Positions 7,131 to 14,807 of a stretch of DNA of 31,905 nt are shown here, piece by piece. How positions within the stretch are numbered: position 1 is the first letter of the stretch; every line of letters starts with the position of its first letter. The position numbers and the translations under genes are program-made. Where the stretch lies: contig CAKPXW010000005.1 of NCBI GenBank assembly GCA_934202505.1, positions 1 to 31,905 of the forward strand, read 5' to 3'. The notes beneath the pieces are model-generated. The model had not been told where the DNA came from. It was given only the letters and a program-made list of their open reading frames with translations, and made no database searches. This DNA is from an uncultured Bacilli bacterium (GTDB lineage: Bacteria; Bacillota_I; Bacilli_A; RFN20; CAG-631).

Positions 7131-9059
7131 ATGAGTGAAGTAAAAGAATTTAAAACAGAGTCTAAAAGACTATTAGATTTAATGATTAATTCTATATATA
7201 CAAATAGAGAAATATTTTTAAGAGAATTAATATCAAATGCTAGTGATGCTATTGATAAATATCATTATTTAACATTAAAGGATTCTTCTCTTGCCAAAGA
7301 AGATTATAGTATTAGACTTGAAGTAAATAAAAAAGATAGAGCAATTACGATTATTGATAATGGTGTCGGAATGACTTATGATGAAGTTGTTAATAATTTA
7401 GGAACAATTGCTAAATCAGGTTCTGCTGATTTCATTAATTCTTTAAAAGAAAATAAAGATGATGCTAGTAAGGAACTTGAAATTATTGGACAATTTGGTG
7501 TTGGATTTTATAGTGCCTTTATGGTAGCAAACAAAGTAGTTGTTGAAACTAAATCTCCTTCAAGTGAAAAAGGATATCGTTTCACAAGTGAAGGAACAGA
7601 GACATATGAAATTGAAGAAATTGAAAAAGAAAATCATGGAACTTCAATTACATTGTATTTAAGAGAATCTACTAAAGAAGATGACTATGATAAATTTCTA
7701 GAAGAATATGAAATTAGACATCTTGTAAAGAAATATAGTGATTATGTAAGATACCCAATTAAAATGTTAGTTAGTAAGTCTATTGCTAAAAAAGATGAAA
7801 ATGGCAATGAAATAGAAGGAAAATATGAAGATGTTTTAGAAGATGAAACATTAAATTCTATGGTTCCTTTATGGAAAAAAGCTAAAAAAGATGTAACACA
7901 AGAAGAATTAAATGAATTTTATAAAGCAAAATTCATGGATTATCAAGATCCAATGCTAAGCCTTCAAATTTCAACAGAAGGTGTTATTTCTTATAATGCA
8001 TTGCTTTTCATACCAAAAAAGCCACCATATGATTTGTATTCAGAAAATTATGAAAAAGGTTTACAATTATATACAAAAGGCGTATTTATTATGGATAAGT
8101 GCAAAGAACTTGTTCCAGACTATCTAAGATTTTTAAAAGGATTAGTTGATAGTAGTGACTTATCTTTGAACATTTCTCGTGAAATGCTACAACAAGATAA
8201 ACAATTAGTTAAAATTCAAGCAAATCTTGAAAAGAAACTTCTTTCTGAACTTGCACGTTTACGTGATAATGAATTTGATAAATACGTAGAGTTCTTTGAT
8301 AACTATGGTATAAATCTAAAATATGGTGTTTATGATGGATATGGCGTTAATAAAGAAAAGTTACAAGATTTATTAATTTATCAAACTGTAAATGAAGATA
8401 AAAAAGTAACATTAAAACAATATGTTGAAAAAATGCCTGAAAAACAAGAATTCATTTATTATGCTTCTGCTAAAAATAAAGAACAAGTTCTTGCAATGCC
8501 ACAAATGGATTTAATTAAAAAGCAAGGTTATGATGTAATTATTTTAAGTGAAAATGTAGATGAATTTGCTATTCAAGTTTTAGGAGAATACAATAAGAAG
8601 AAATTTAAATCAATTAATCAAGGAGACTTAGATTTATTATCTAAAGAAGAAAAAGAAGATATTGAAAAATTAAAAGATTTAAAGAAACCATTAATTGAAA
8701 AACTTAAAGAATTATTAAAAGATGATGTAAAAGATGTTGTGCTTTCAGAAAGATTGACATCTTCTCCAGTATGTCTTGTATCAAGTGATGGTGTTTCTTT
8801 TGAAATGGAAAAAGTATTAGCTCAAAATCCTGTAGGTAATAATATAAAAGCCGATAGAATTCTTGAAATTAATCCTAACCATGAACTATTTAAAGCAATT
8901 GAAGGAATTTATTCTTCAGGAGATTATGTTTCTTTAAAAGAATATGCTGATCTTTTATTATCACAAGCTTTATTAATGGAAGGATTCCCATTAAAAGATC
9001 CAGTTAAATTTTCTAATTTAATGTGTGACTTAATGGTAAAAAGTACAAAAAATAAATAG
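7131..9059 (+). CDS. htpG: Molecular chaperone HtpG (Hsp90)
   Basis: Bacterial Hsp90, an ATP-dependent cytosolic chaperone dimer of 642 aa, close to the usual length. The N-terminal GHKL ATPase shows the helix ELISNASDAIDK (from about residue 32), the lid-side motif DNGVGM, and GQFGVGFYS. The middle domain contains the segment LPLNISRE in a variant form (LSLNISREMLQQ), with the catalytic Arg of that region. The C-terminal dimerisation domain is present and ends at TAG 9059. It is transcribed alone, from a CIRCE-controlled promoter to a strong terminator. Control by HrcA implies heat or misfolding induction; htpG in Bacillus subtilis is not in the HrcA regulon, so this arrangement is less usual. 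Confidence 0.97.
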   Translation: MSEVKEFKTESKRLLDLMINSIYTNREIFLRELISNASDAIDKYHYLTLKDSSLAKEDYSIRLEVNKKDRAITIIDNGVGMTYDEVVNNLGTIAKSGSADFINSLKENKDDASKELEIIGQFGVGFYSAFMVANKVVVETKSPSSEKGYRFTSEGTETYEIEEIEKENHGTSITLYLRESTKEDDYDKFLEEYEIRHLVKKYSDYVRYPIKMLVSKSIAKKDENGNEIEGKYEDVLEDETLNSMVPLWKKAKKDVTQEELNEFYKAKFMDYQDPMLSLQISTEGVISYNALLFIPKKPPYDLYSENYEKGLQLYTKGVFIMDKCKELVPDYLRFLKGLVDSSDLSLNISREMLQQDKQLVKIQANLEKKLLSELARLRDNEFDKYVEFFDNYGINLKYGVYDGYGVNKEKLQDLLIYQTVNEDKKVTLKQYVEKMPEKQEFIYYASAKNKEQVLAMPQMDLIKKQGYDVIILSENVDEFAIQVLGEYNKKKFKSINQGDLDLLSKEEKEDIEKLKDLKKPLIEKLKELLKDDVKDVVLSERLTSSPVCLVSSDGVSFEMEKVLAQNPVGNNIKADRILEINPNHELFKAIEGIYSSGDYVSLKEYADLLLSQALLMEGFPLKDPVKFSNLMCDLMVKSTKNK

Positions 9060-9067
9060 ATACATGT

Positions 9068-9104
9068 AAAAAGTTGATTGTTTTTAAGGACAGTCAACTT
9101 TTTT
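9068..9104 (+). terminator. Intrinsic terminator of htpG
   Basis: AAAAAGTTGATTG pairs with CAGTCAACTTTTTT (one G-U pair) around a 10-base loop, with a T-run at the 3' side. It starts 9 nt after the htpG stop. Confidence 0.88.
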
Positions 9105-9105
9105 C

Positions 9106-9134
9106 TTGCATTTGATTTAACCAATATATAAAAT
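9106..9134 (+). promoter_or_regulatory. Possible promoter of the sigma-like/GHL10 operon
   Basis: TTGCAT (9106-9111) and TAAAAT (9129-9134) are separated by 17 bp, directly after the htpG terminator. Both boxes are imperfect and the area is AT-rich, so the call is tentative. No ECF-type GTCACC...CGT pair is visible upstream of this gene. Confidence 0.35.
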
Positions 9135-9170
9135 AATTTTATATAAAAAAATTAGGAGACTTTATTATTT

Positions 9171-9641
9171 ATGGACTATTTAGCAAATATGTTTAAGGAC
9201 ATTTATAGCTCATTTGTAAAATTAAATTATTATTACATATTAAGTATTGTGAAAAATCACCAAGATGCTTTAGATATTTCTATGACAGTATTTGAAGCAT
9301 ATTTAGTAAGTAATAATAAAACAATTCAAGAATTATCGCAGACAATATGTAAAAAATATATTGAAACTCATCCAGAAGTATTAAAAAAGAATCTGAATGA
9401 TATTGATTTTATTGTTCCAGATGAAATCTATGAAATGTTTTCTTTTAAATCTTATTTATTTTATAATGAAACAGATAATTGCATCATAATATATCATTTA
9501 ATATATAATTTATCATTTGTAGAAATTGCCAAACTGTTAAAAACAACTCCAGAAGATGTAACATTAACTTTTGATAGAATAATTCAAAAAATAAAATATG
9601 CTTATAAAGAAAAATCAAAAATACAAAAAGGAGATTCATAA
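9171..9641 (+). CDS. Divergent ECF-type sigma-factor-like protein
   Basis: Protein of 156 aa with the two-domain plan of an ECF sigma factor. Residues about 6-45 resemble region 2 (LNYYYILSIVKNHQDALDIS, then VFEAYL), and residues about 105-148 resemble the region 4 helix-turn-helix (LSFVEIAKLLKTTPEDVTL). It is short and divergent, and the region-2 core is poorly conserved, so promoter recognition is inferred. AGGAG at 9154-9158 sits 12 nt before ATG 9171, rather far. Its stop TAA (9639-9641) abuts the ATG of the next gene, so the two are translationally coupled. The partner is not a recognisable anti-sigma factor but a lipoprotein with a glycoside-hydrolase-like domain. It might instead be a non-sigma HTH protein. 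Confidence 0.6.
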   Translation: MDYLANMFKDIYSSFVKLNYYYILSIVKNHQDALDISMTVFEAYLVSNNKTIQELSQTICKKYIETHPEVLKKNLNDIDFIVPDEIYEMFSFKSYLFYNETDNCIIIYHLIYNLSFVEIAKLLKTTPEDVTLTFDRIIQKIKYAYKEKSKIQKGDS

Positions 9642-12560
9642 ATGAAAAATAAAAAGTATCTTTCAATTTTATTATTGGCGATTTTATGTGGTTGCAATGG
9701 AAAACAAAATAGTGAAGGCACTACTAATAATTCAAACTTATCAAGCGTAGAAGAAAGTAATGATAGTAATAGTTTGGAAAGTGAAAGCGAAAGTAGTAGT
9801 ACTAAAAAAGACTATAATCTAGAAGAAAATGAAACATATACAAAAATAAATGTTTCACAAAAAGATTTAGAGACTTTAACTTATAATTCCATAAAAATTA
9901 AAGGAATTGATAATCTTGCTGTGGATCCTTTTAATATTACTTATTTCTTTAATGATGCTATAATACATAACCCTACTAAAGAACTTTTAAGAAATAAATG
10001 CATTTTATATACATCTTCTTGGTATGAACAAAAAACATTTTTGAGAGATGATAATTGCAAAGAGTATGAATTAGAATATGAAGATGGTATTTGGTATGTT
10101 AATAAGATAAATGATAAATCAAATAACTTTATTCCTTTTAATAGAGCTATTCTTTCTTTACCAAGCAATTTTTCGATGTCTTATAAAGTTGGTGATGTAG
10201 TAGAAATTGAATCAGGTACAATTCCTCAATATGATATTGGATTATATAACCAAGATGGAAAAAGAATTGCTATAAAAGCAGCTAATAAATTAAAATGGAG
10301 TAAAATTGGAATAAATTTATATGATAATAATACTTTATCAAAAGTAACAAGTTCAGCATGGGTAAAAGTTGCTACTATTAATTGTAAATATGATAGTAGT
10401 AAAAATGTTTATAAAGTTGATAAATTTAGAAGACAAGAGCAAAATAAAAAAGTATATACAAATGTTAATGATGGATTTACTCTTGCTGCAGGTCTTGAAT
10501 TTAATAAAGAAAACTTAGCAATTTTAGAAGGAATAAGATTCAATATAAATGACACAATAAAAGTTGAAGAAAACGCTAACTTAATGAATAGAGAATATAA
10601 TTTTTCTTTACAAGGCACTAATAAAGTTATTTTAGATGATGAAAGTGAAGTGAATTTTTCTATTGAAAAATCCACAAAATATGGAGCAAAGTCATGTTGG
10701 CTATTTGAGATAGCAGTTAACAAAAATAATGTAATTGTAGAAACAAATTCTTGCGTTAATATTCCAGAAGGAGGATATAAATTAGCTTTAACTAATGAGA
10801 ATTCTACAACTGGAGAAGGAATTAACTTAATATTAGATGATTATTTTCCTATTGGAGCAAGGGTAAATATTAATAAAAATAATATAACTATTATAGATAA
10901 TCCTTTTTATAGAATTGATGATTTATATGGTGTGGTAAATAATTATTACAATACTTTAATAGAAGACATAAAAGTAAATAATTATGCATATGACATTTAT
11001 ACTATAAAAAATGTTAAAAAAACAATAGATGAAATTAATCTTGAATCTTTAGGCTTTTTAGATAGTGAAGATCCGACATATTTATACTATTTATATACTT
11101 TAACAGGAAAACTATATCAACAATATTATCTACTTTTGTCTGCAAGTAATAGAAATGAAATAGTTCAAGTTAAGTCATGTTGGTATATAAATGATTATGG
11201 GGGAATAGACTATTCGCTTGAAACAATTCAAAATCATTTAGATAAACTTAAAGAAAATGGTGTTAATGAAATAATTGTTAATACTATGGAAAATGGAAAA
11301 GTAGTTTATAATAACTCAAAGTATTTTAAACTAATTAATTCTATAAACAATAAAGATTATGGTGAATATAAAAATGATTGGTTAAAAACAATAATAAAGC
11401 AAGCCCATGAAAGAAATATAAAAGTTTTTGCTTGTATTACACCATTGACATCAGGTATTGAAAATACTTTTGAAGAATTAAAAGATTGTTATGCTTTGAA
11501 TATGGAAGGTAGTAAAACAACTGCAACATCTCAAGGAAAAGTAACAATGTTGGATCCATCTTTTAAACAAGTGCAAGAAAAAAGTATGTTAACAATTAAA
11601 GATGTTTTAGAAAATAATGAAGGATTAGATGGAATTCATTTAGATTACATTAGATTTGGAGCAGATAATAATTCCTTATCCACAGTTACAGGAATTACAA
11701 CAGCCGCTTATGAAGGCTTTAATAAGTATTGTAAAGAAAATAATCTTTCTTATAATTATAGTTCTTTTGAAGATTTCAAAAATGGTTTGAAAAAGCAAAC
11801 AGGAGCTTTTGACCATTTTAATGAATATCAACAAACATTAATAACTGATACAGTAAGAAATATAAAGGAAGTTTGTAAAGAATTTGATAAACCATTAACT
11901 TGTGCAGTAGCTGATAATTATTCATTAGTAAAGAAATGGAAATGCCAAGATTGGGGATTATGGGCCAAAGAAGGTATTGTTGATGCACTTTACCTTATGG
12001 ATTATTATCTTGATGAATATTATGTAGACTATTATTTTAAAGATATGGTAAAAGCTACAAATAATAATTGTATGTTAGTTACTGGAATAGATCCTTCTTA
12101 TGCTAATCTAATAGATGAATATTATCCTAAAATAGTAAAAGGAGCAATGAAAGAAAGTGAGTCCTTTGGTTATTCAGTTTTTGGAACTCATACACAAAAT
12201 GCCAAAAAAGATGGTTGGGATTTAATAAAACCATCTTCTTGGATTCAATCGTTATCACCTTATGATAAGTTAATAGATACAATTCCTTCTTATGCTAATA
12301 TGCTTTTACAAAGATGTGATGAAATTTATATTAAATATGGTAATATGGATGAAAAGCAAAAACAACTTTTAAAAAATGATCTAGATGTTCTTCTTTTTAA
12401 AATTGAAGGAGATAATCTTGAAACATGTAATAATTTAATCTCAACTTTAAATAAAATGTTAAATCAAGAATATGCACATAATGCTGCTTCTTTAAGAATT
12501 AAAGAACAATTAAATTCCATGCTAACAATAGCCAAACTAAAACTAAACATTTTAAAATAA
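9642..12560 (+). CDS. Lipoprotein with GHL10 (DUF187-type) glycosyl-hydrolase-like domain
   Basis: Secreted lipid-anchored protein of 972 aa. The signal peptide ends ILCGC, with Cys18 the likely lipid site, then a Ser/Glu/Asn-rich linker to about residue 56. Residues about 57-460 form an uncharacterised, probably beta-rich region. Residues about 506-900 match the GHL10/DUF187 TIM-barrel pattern: VKSCWYIN at the start, WLKTIIKQAHERNIKVFAC, GIHLDYIRFG at 664-673 and GLWAKEGIVDALYLMDYY. Asp668 and other acidic residues at strand ends are candidate catalytic groups. GHL10 proteins are thought to act on cell-wall or extracellular glycans; the substrate here is unknown. AAAGGAG lies just upstream within the preceding gene. 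It converges with the esterase fusion across a shared terminator. Confidence 0.85.
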   Translation: MKNKKYLSILLLAILCGCNGKQNSEGTTNNSNLSSVEESNDSNSLESESESSSTKKDYNLEENETYTKINVSQKDLETLTYNSIKIKGIDNLAVDPFNITYFFNDAIIHNPTKELLRNKCILYTSSWYEQKTFLRDDNCKEYELEYEDGIWYVNKINDKSNNFIPFNRAILSLPSNFSMSYKVGDVVEIESGTIPQYDIGLYNQDGKRIAIKAANKLKWSKIGINLYDNNTLSKVTSSAWVKVATINCKYDSSKNVYKVDKFRRQEQNKKVYTNVNDGFTLAAGLEFNKENLAILEGIRFNINDTIKVEENANLMNREYNFSLQGTNKVILDDESEVNFSIEKSTKYGAKSCWLFEIAVNKNNVIVETNSCVNIPEGGYKLALTNENSTTGEGINLILDDYFPIGARVNINKNNITIIDNPFYRIDDLYGVVNNYYNTLIEDIKVNNYAYDIYTIKNVKKTIDEINLESLGFLDSEDPTYLYYLYTLTGKLYQQYYLLLSASNRNEIVQVKSCWYINDYGGIDYSLETIQNHLDKLKENGVNEIIVNTMENGKVVYNNSKYFKLINSINNKDYGEYKNDWLKTIIKQAHERNIKVFACITPLTSGIENTFEELKDCYALNMEGSKTTATSQGKVTMLDPSFKQVQEKSMLTIKDVLENNEGLDGIHLDYIRFGADNNSLSTVTGITTAAYEGFNKYCKENNLSYNYSSFEDFKNGLKKQTGAFDHFNEYQQTLITDTVRNIKEVCKEFDKPLTCAVADNYSLVKKWKCQDWGLWAKEGIVDALYLMDYYLDEYYVDYYFKDMVKATNNNCMLVTGIDPSYANLIDEYYPKIVKGAMKESESFGYSVFGTHTQNAKKDGWDLIKPSSWIQSLSPYDKLIDTIPSYANMLLQRCDEIYIKYGNMDEKQKQLLKNDLDVLLFKIEGDNLETCNNLISTLNKMLNQEYAHNAASLRIKEQLNSMLTIAKLKLNILK

Positions 12561-12562
12561 TA

Positions 12563-12624
12563 AAAAACGTAGTATAAAACTTTGATGAATGGTTATCATT
12601 GTTATAGACTACGTTCTTTTTTTA
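12563..12624. terminator. Bidirectional intrinsic terminator
   Basis: AACGTAGT (12567-12574) pairs with ACTACGTT (12608-12615), with A-rich sequence on the left and a T-run on the right, so it can end transcription from both sides. The T-run covers the stop codon of the leftward esterase gene. The 33-base loop is long. Confidence 0.7.
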
Positions 12625-14187
12625 AATGTTTTTAATATAATCAATTAATATTTTTGAATAAGGACAATGGTTTCTATAAACCAAAGTAGAATTGCAACAA
12701 TGGTTGCCTTCATAAAGTTGATAACTAACTTTAGCAGTGGGATTATAATTTAAAATAGCTTTATATGTTAATTCAAGTTGCTCTTTTCTACAAGGAATAT
12801 CTTTTGTATAAGCGATTAACAAAAGATTAGAAAATTTTGTATTTTGATTGATATAAAATAATGGAGCTTTATTATCTATTATTTGACGATTACTATCTAT
12901 TCCTTCATATTTTAAAATATTAAAATGAGTAGTTGGTTGGCCAGATTCTAAAATCCATCCAGAAATATCTAAAGGATTAATGCCAACATTTTTTAAAAAA
13001 GTATCATTAAAACATAACATCATTCCAATATAAGCTCCAGCAGATTGACCAGAAACGAAAATTCGTTTTAAAAAGTTATTTGTTAAAAGATAATCATATA
13101 CATATTTAATTGCTTTAGTGGCATCAATAATATATTCAGGAAAAGTAGCATTAGGATATAAACGATAGTCAATAGAAACAAATCCTATATTATTGCTTAC
13201 AATGTCCTGAGCAATTTTTTCAATAGGGTGATCATCTTTTGTACCACTTTCTAATCCTCCTCCATGTATATGAATAACAACATCAAATTTATCAGTTTTA
13301 GGAAGATACATATTTAAAGTGCAATAATCATTTTCTTTATTATATGAAATATCTTTCATTGTTATATAAGAATTATTATTATTTTCAAGATTGGTTGGTG
13401 ACTTAAAAAACTTAGAATTTGTAATTTTTAAAGGATTTGTTAAGGCATTTATGGCGGATTCTTTAATAATATCAAAATAAGGAATAAATTTTTGTGGGAT
13501 TAAATTTAAATCTAAATCATCGATATCAAAATTTGTTATTTTAAGGATTAAAACAAGGCCAGTTATAAATTCACCAAGATCTTCAAGATGATAACCATCA
13601 TCAGCCGTAAAAGTATCTTTTAAGTAAGACGTTCTAGCATTTTGTATTGCAGTTCCTGCAGGAACAACAAAATCAAAAGCAGTGTTACTAATTTTAGAAG
13701 TCACGCAATTTAATATATTATTAAACATACATATTTGCTCATTATTATAGAATTTAAAATCTGGATGTTTTGAACTGTTAGCATAAGCCCAAGTCATATT
13801 CCAACCAATTTTTAACTTAGAGTTTTTAATATTTAAACGGATGTAATCATTAATATATTTAATGTCTTTATTATAAGTATCTATTAATCCACTTTTTCCA
13901 CTTGCTTGTTGCATTGTTACATAGTCCCATTTTTCATCTTGTAATGCAAGACTTACTTTATAGTTTTCAATGTTTTTAAAAAAACCAGTTGTATTTTTTC
14001 TATAAATATAATTGGGCAAGTCATTTTCAATGTTATTTTTATGAGTTGATAAATCACATCCACCTATATATAAATTAGCTAAAACAATATTTTTAACCCC
14101 AAAACTTTTTAAAATTGTGTATGAATAGCTTAACATATTATCAGAAAAACTATTTCCGACACATAATAATTTAAAAGATTTTCGCAT
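12622..14187 (-). CDS. Fused SGNH (DUF4886-like) and alpha/beta-hydrolase esterase
   Basis: A 521-aa protein with two esterase-type domains. Residues 1-210 fit an SGNH hydrolase of DUF4886 type: the GNSFS nucleophile block (Ser13) sits almost at the N-terminus and the DxxH block is Asp197-Gly-Tyr-His200. Residues about 280-521 form an alpha/beta hydrolase of the esterase/lipase type: HGGG at 308-311, GQSAG at 380-384 (Ser382), likely Asp463 and His496. Both triads look intact. Carbohydrate or xylan de-acylation is a reasonable guess. No signal peptide is visible, so it is probably cytoplasmic. I chose ATG 14187 because AAAGGAG lies at 14194-14200; an in-frame TTG at 14208 lacks a site. It lies downstream of tRNA-Lys on the same strand, separated by a terminator hairpin. 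Confidence 0.85.
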   Translation of the reverse strand: MRKSFKLLCVGNSFSDNMLSYSYTILKSFGVKNIVLANLYIGGCDLSTHKNNIENDLPNYIYRKNTTGFFKNIENYKVSLALQDEKWDYVTMQQASGKSGLIDTYNKDIKYINDYIRLNIKNSKLKIGWNMTWAYANSSKHPDFKFYNNEQICMFNNILNCVTSKISNTAFDFVVPAGTAIQNARTSYLKDTFTADDGYHLEDLGEFITGLVLILKITNFDIDDLDLNLIPQKFIPYFDIIKESAINALTNPLKITNSKFFKSPTNLENNNNSYITMKDISYNKENDYCTLNMYLPKTDKFDVVIHIHGGGLESGTKDDHPIEKIAQDIVSNNIGFVSIDYRLYPNATFPEYIIDATKAIKYVYDYLLTNNFLKRIFVSGQSAGAYIGMMLCFNDTFLKNVGINPLDISGWILESGQPTTHFNILKYEGIDSNRQIIDNKAPLFYINQNTKFSNLLLIAYTKDIPCRKEQLELTYKAILNYNPTAKVSYQLYEGNHCCNSTLVYRNHCPYSKILIDYIKNI

Positions 14188-14206
14188 AAAATTCTCCTTT
14201 ATTATC

Positions 14207-14233
14207 AAAAAAGCATGCTTTAAAGCATGCTTT
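14207..14233 (-). terminator. Intrinsic terminator after tRNA-Lys
   Basis: Read leftward, AAAGCATGC and GCATGCTTT form a near-perfect inverted repeat followed by a T-run. It lies between the tRNA 3' end (14245) and the esterase ribosome binding site, so it probably ends the tRNA transcript and may attenuate the esterase gene. Confidence 0.75.
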
Positions 14234-14244
14234 GATTATCAAAA

Positions 14245-14321
14245 TGGTACCCTGTGAGGGACTCGAACCCTTGACCCACTGATTAAGAGTCAGTTGCTCT
14301 ACCAAGCTGAGCTAACAGGGC
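14245..14321 (-). tRNA. tRNA-Lys (anticodon CTT)
   Basis: The minus strand folds as a 77-nt cloverleaf with encoded CCA. The 7-bp acceptor stem GCCCTGT/ACAGGGT begins with a G-U pair. The anticodon arm is ACTGA-CTCTTAA-TCAGT (anticodon CTT, reading AAG). The T-loop is canonical TTCGAGT. It sits between rpmB and the esterase gene. Confidence 0.95.
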
Positions 14322-14360
14322 ATATCACTCATTATTTATATATATATAAAAATGAGTTAC

Positions 14361-14383
14361 AATAAAACACTCCGATAGGAGTG
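14361..14383 (-). terminator. Intrinsic terminator of rpmB
   Basis: On the minus strand CACTCC-TATC-GGAGTG forms a perfect 6-bp stem followed by TTTTATT, beginning 5 nt past the rpmB stop. Confidence 0.8.
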
Positions 14384-14388
14384 AATTA

Positions 14389-14586
14389 CTATTCAGCTGA
14401 TGATTGTGCTTTATTAAGTGATCTTAAAGCTCTTGCAGATGCCCTTACTTTAACTTTTTGACCATTTACTACAATAGTTGCTTTTTGAAGGTTAACATTC
14501 CATTTTCTTCTAGTAGCACGTAAAGAGTGAGAACGATTGTTACCACTTAAAGGACCTTTTCCAGATAATTCACATACTCTTGCCAT
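14389..14586 (-). CDS. rpmB: 50S ribosomal protein L28
   Basis: bL28 of 65 aa, a basic protein of the large ribosomal subunit. The start MARVCELSGKGPLSGNNRSH and the segment RRKWNVNLQ are typical of the family, as is the length. AAGGAGG lies upstream of ATG 14586. It diverges from fakA, as in many Firmicutes, where rpmB lies opposite the yloU-fakA operon. It has its own promoter at 14618-14646 and terminator at 14361-14383. Confidence 0.97.
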   Translation of the reverse strand: MARVCELSGKGPLSGNNRSHSLRATRRKWNVNLQKATIVVNGQKVKVRASARALRSLNKAQSSAE

Positions 14587-14617
14587 ATTAAGACCTCCTT
14601 GTCCATAATGCTATGTT

Positions 14618-14646
14618 ATTGTATCACTTTGTGAAAAAAAATTCAA
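14618..14646 (-). promoter_or_regulatory. Sigma-A promoter of rpmB
   Basis: Read leftward, TTGAAT (14646-14641) and TACAAT (14623-14618) are separated by exactly 17 bp, upstream of the rpmB ribosome binding site. Confidence 0.7.
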
Positions 14647-14701
14647 CAATTAATTTAATTAATTAATATTAATTAAGAAAAAGTTAATTTAAAATAAAGA
14701 T

Positions 14702-14730
14702 TTGCAATTAAGTAGAATGTGGTATATAAT
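14702..14730 (+). promoter_or_regulatory. Sigma-A promoter of fakA
   Basis: TTGCAA (14702-14707), a 17-bp spacer and a perfect TATAAT (14725-14730). Start would be near 14737, giving a leader of about 70 nt before ATG 14808. Confidence 0.75.
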
Positions 14731-14738
14731 AGGCATAT

Positions 14739-14784
14739 ATCGGGGAACCGATAAGTTTAATTGTGAAATAAAACACGTAGTGTT
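14739..14784 (+). other. Two small hairpins in the fakA leader
   Basis: ATCGG-GGAA-CCGAT (14739-14752) is a 5-bp stem with a GNRA-class tetraloop (GGAA), placed at the predicted transcript 5' end. AACAC-GTA-GTGTT (14772-14784) is a second 5-bp stem. Neither has a T-run. They may protect the 5' end or tune translation; no known riboswitch is recognised. Confidence 0.4.
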
Positions 14785-14807
14785 AAATATAAATGAGGTA
14801 AATATAA

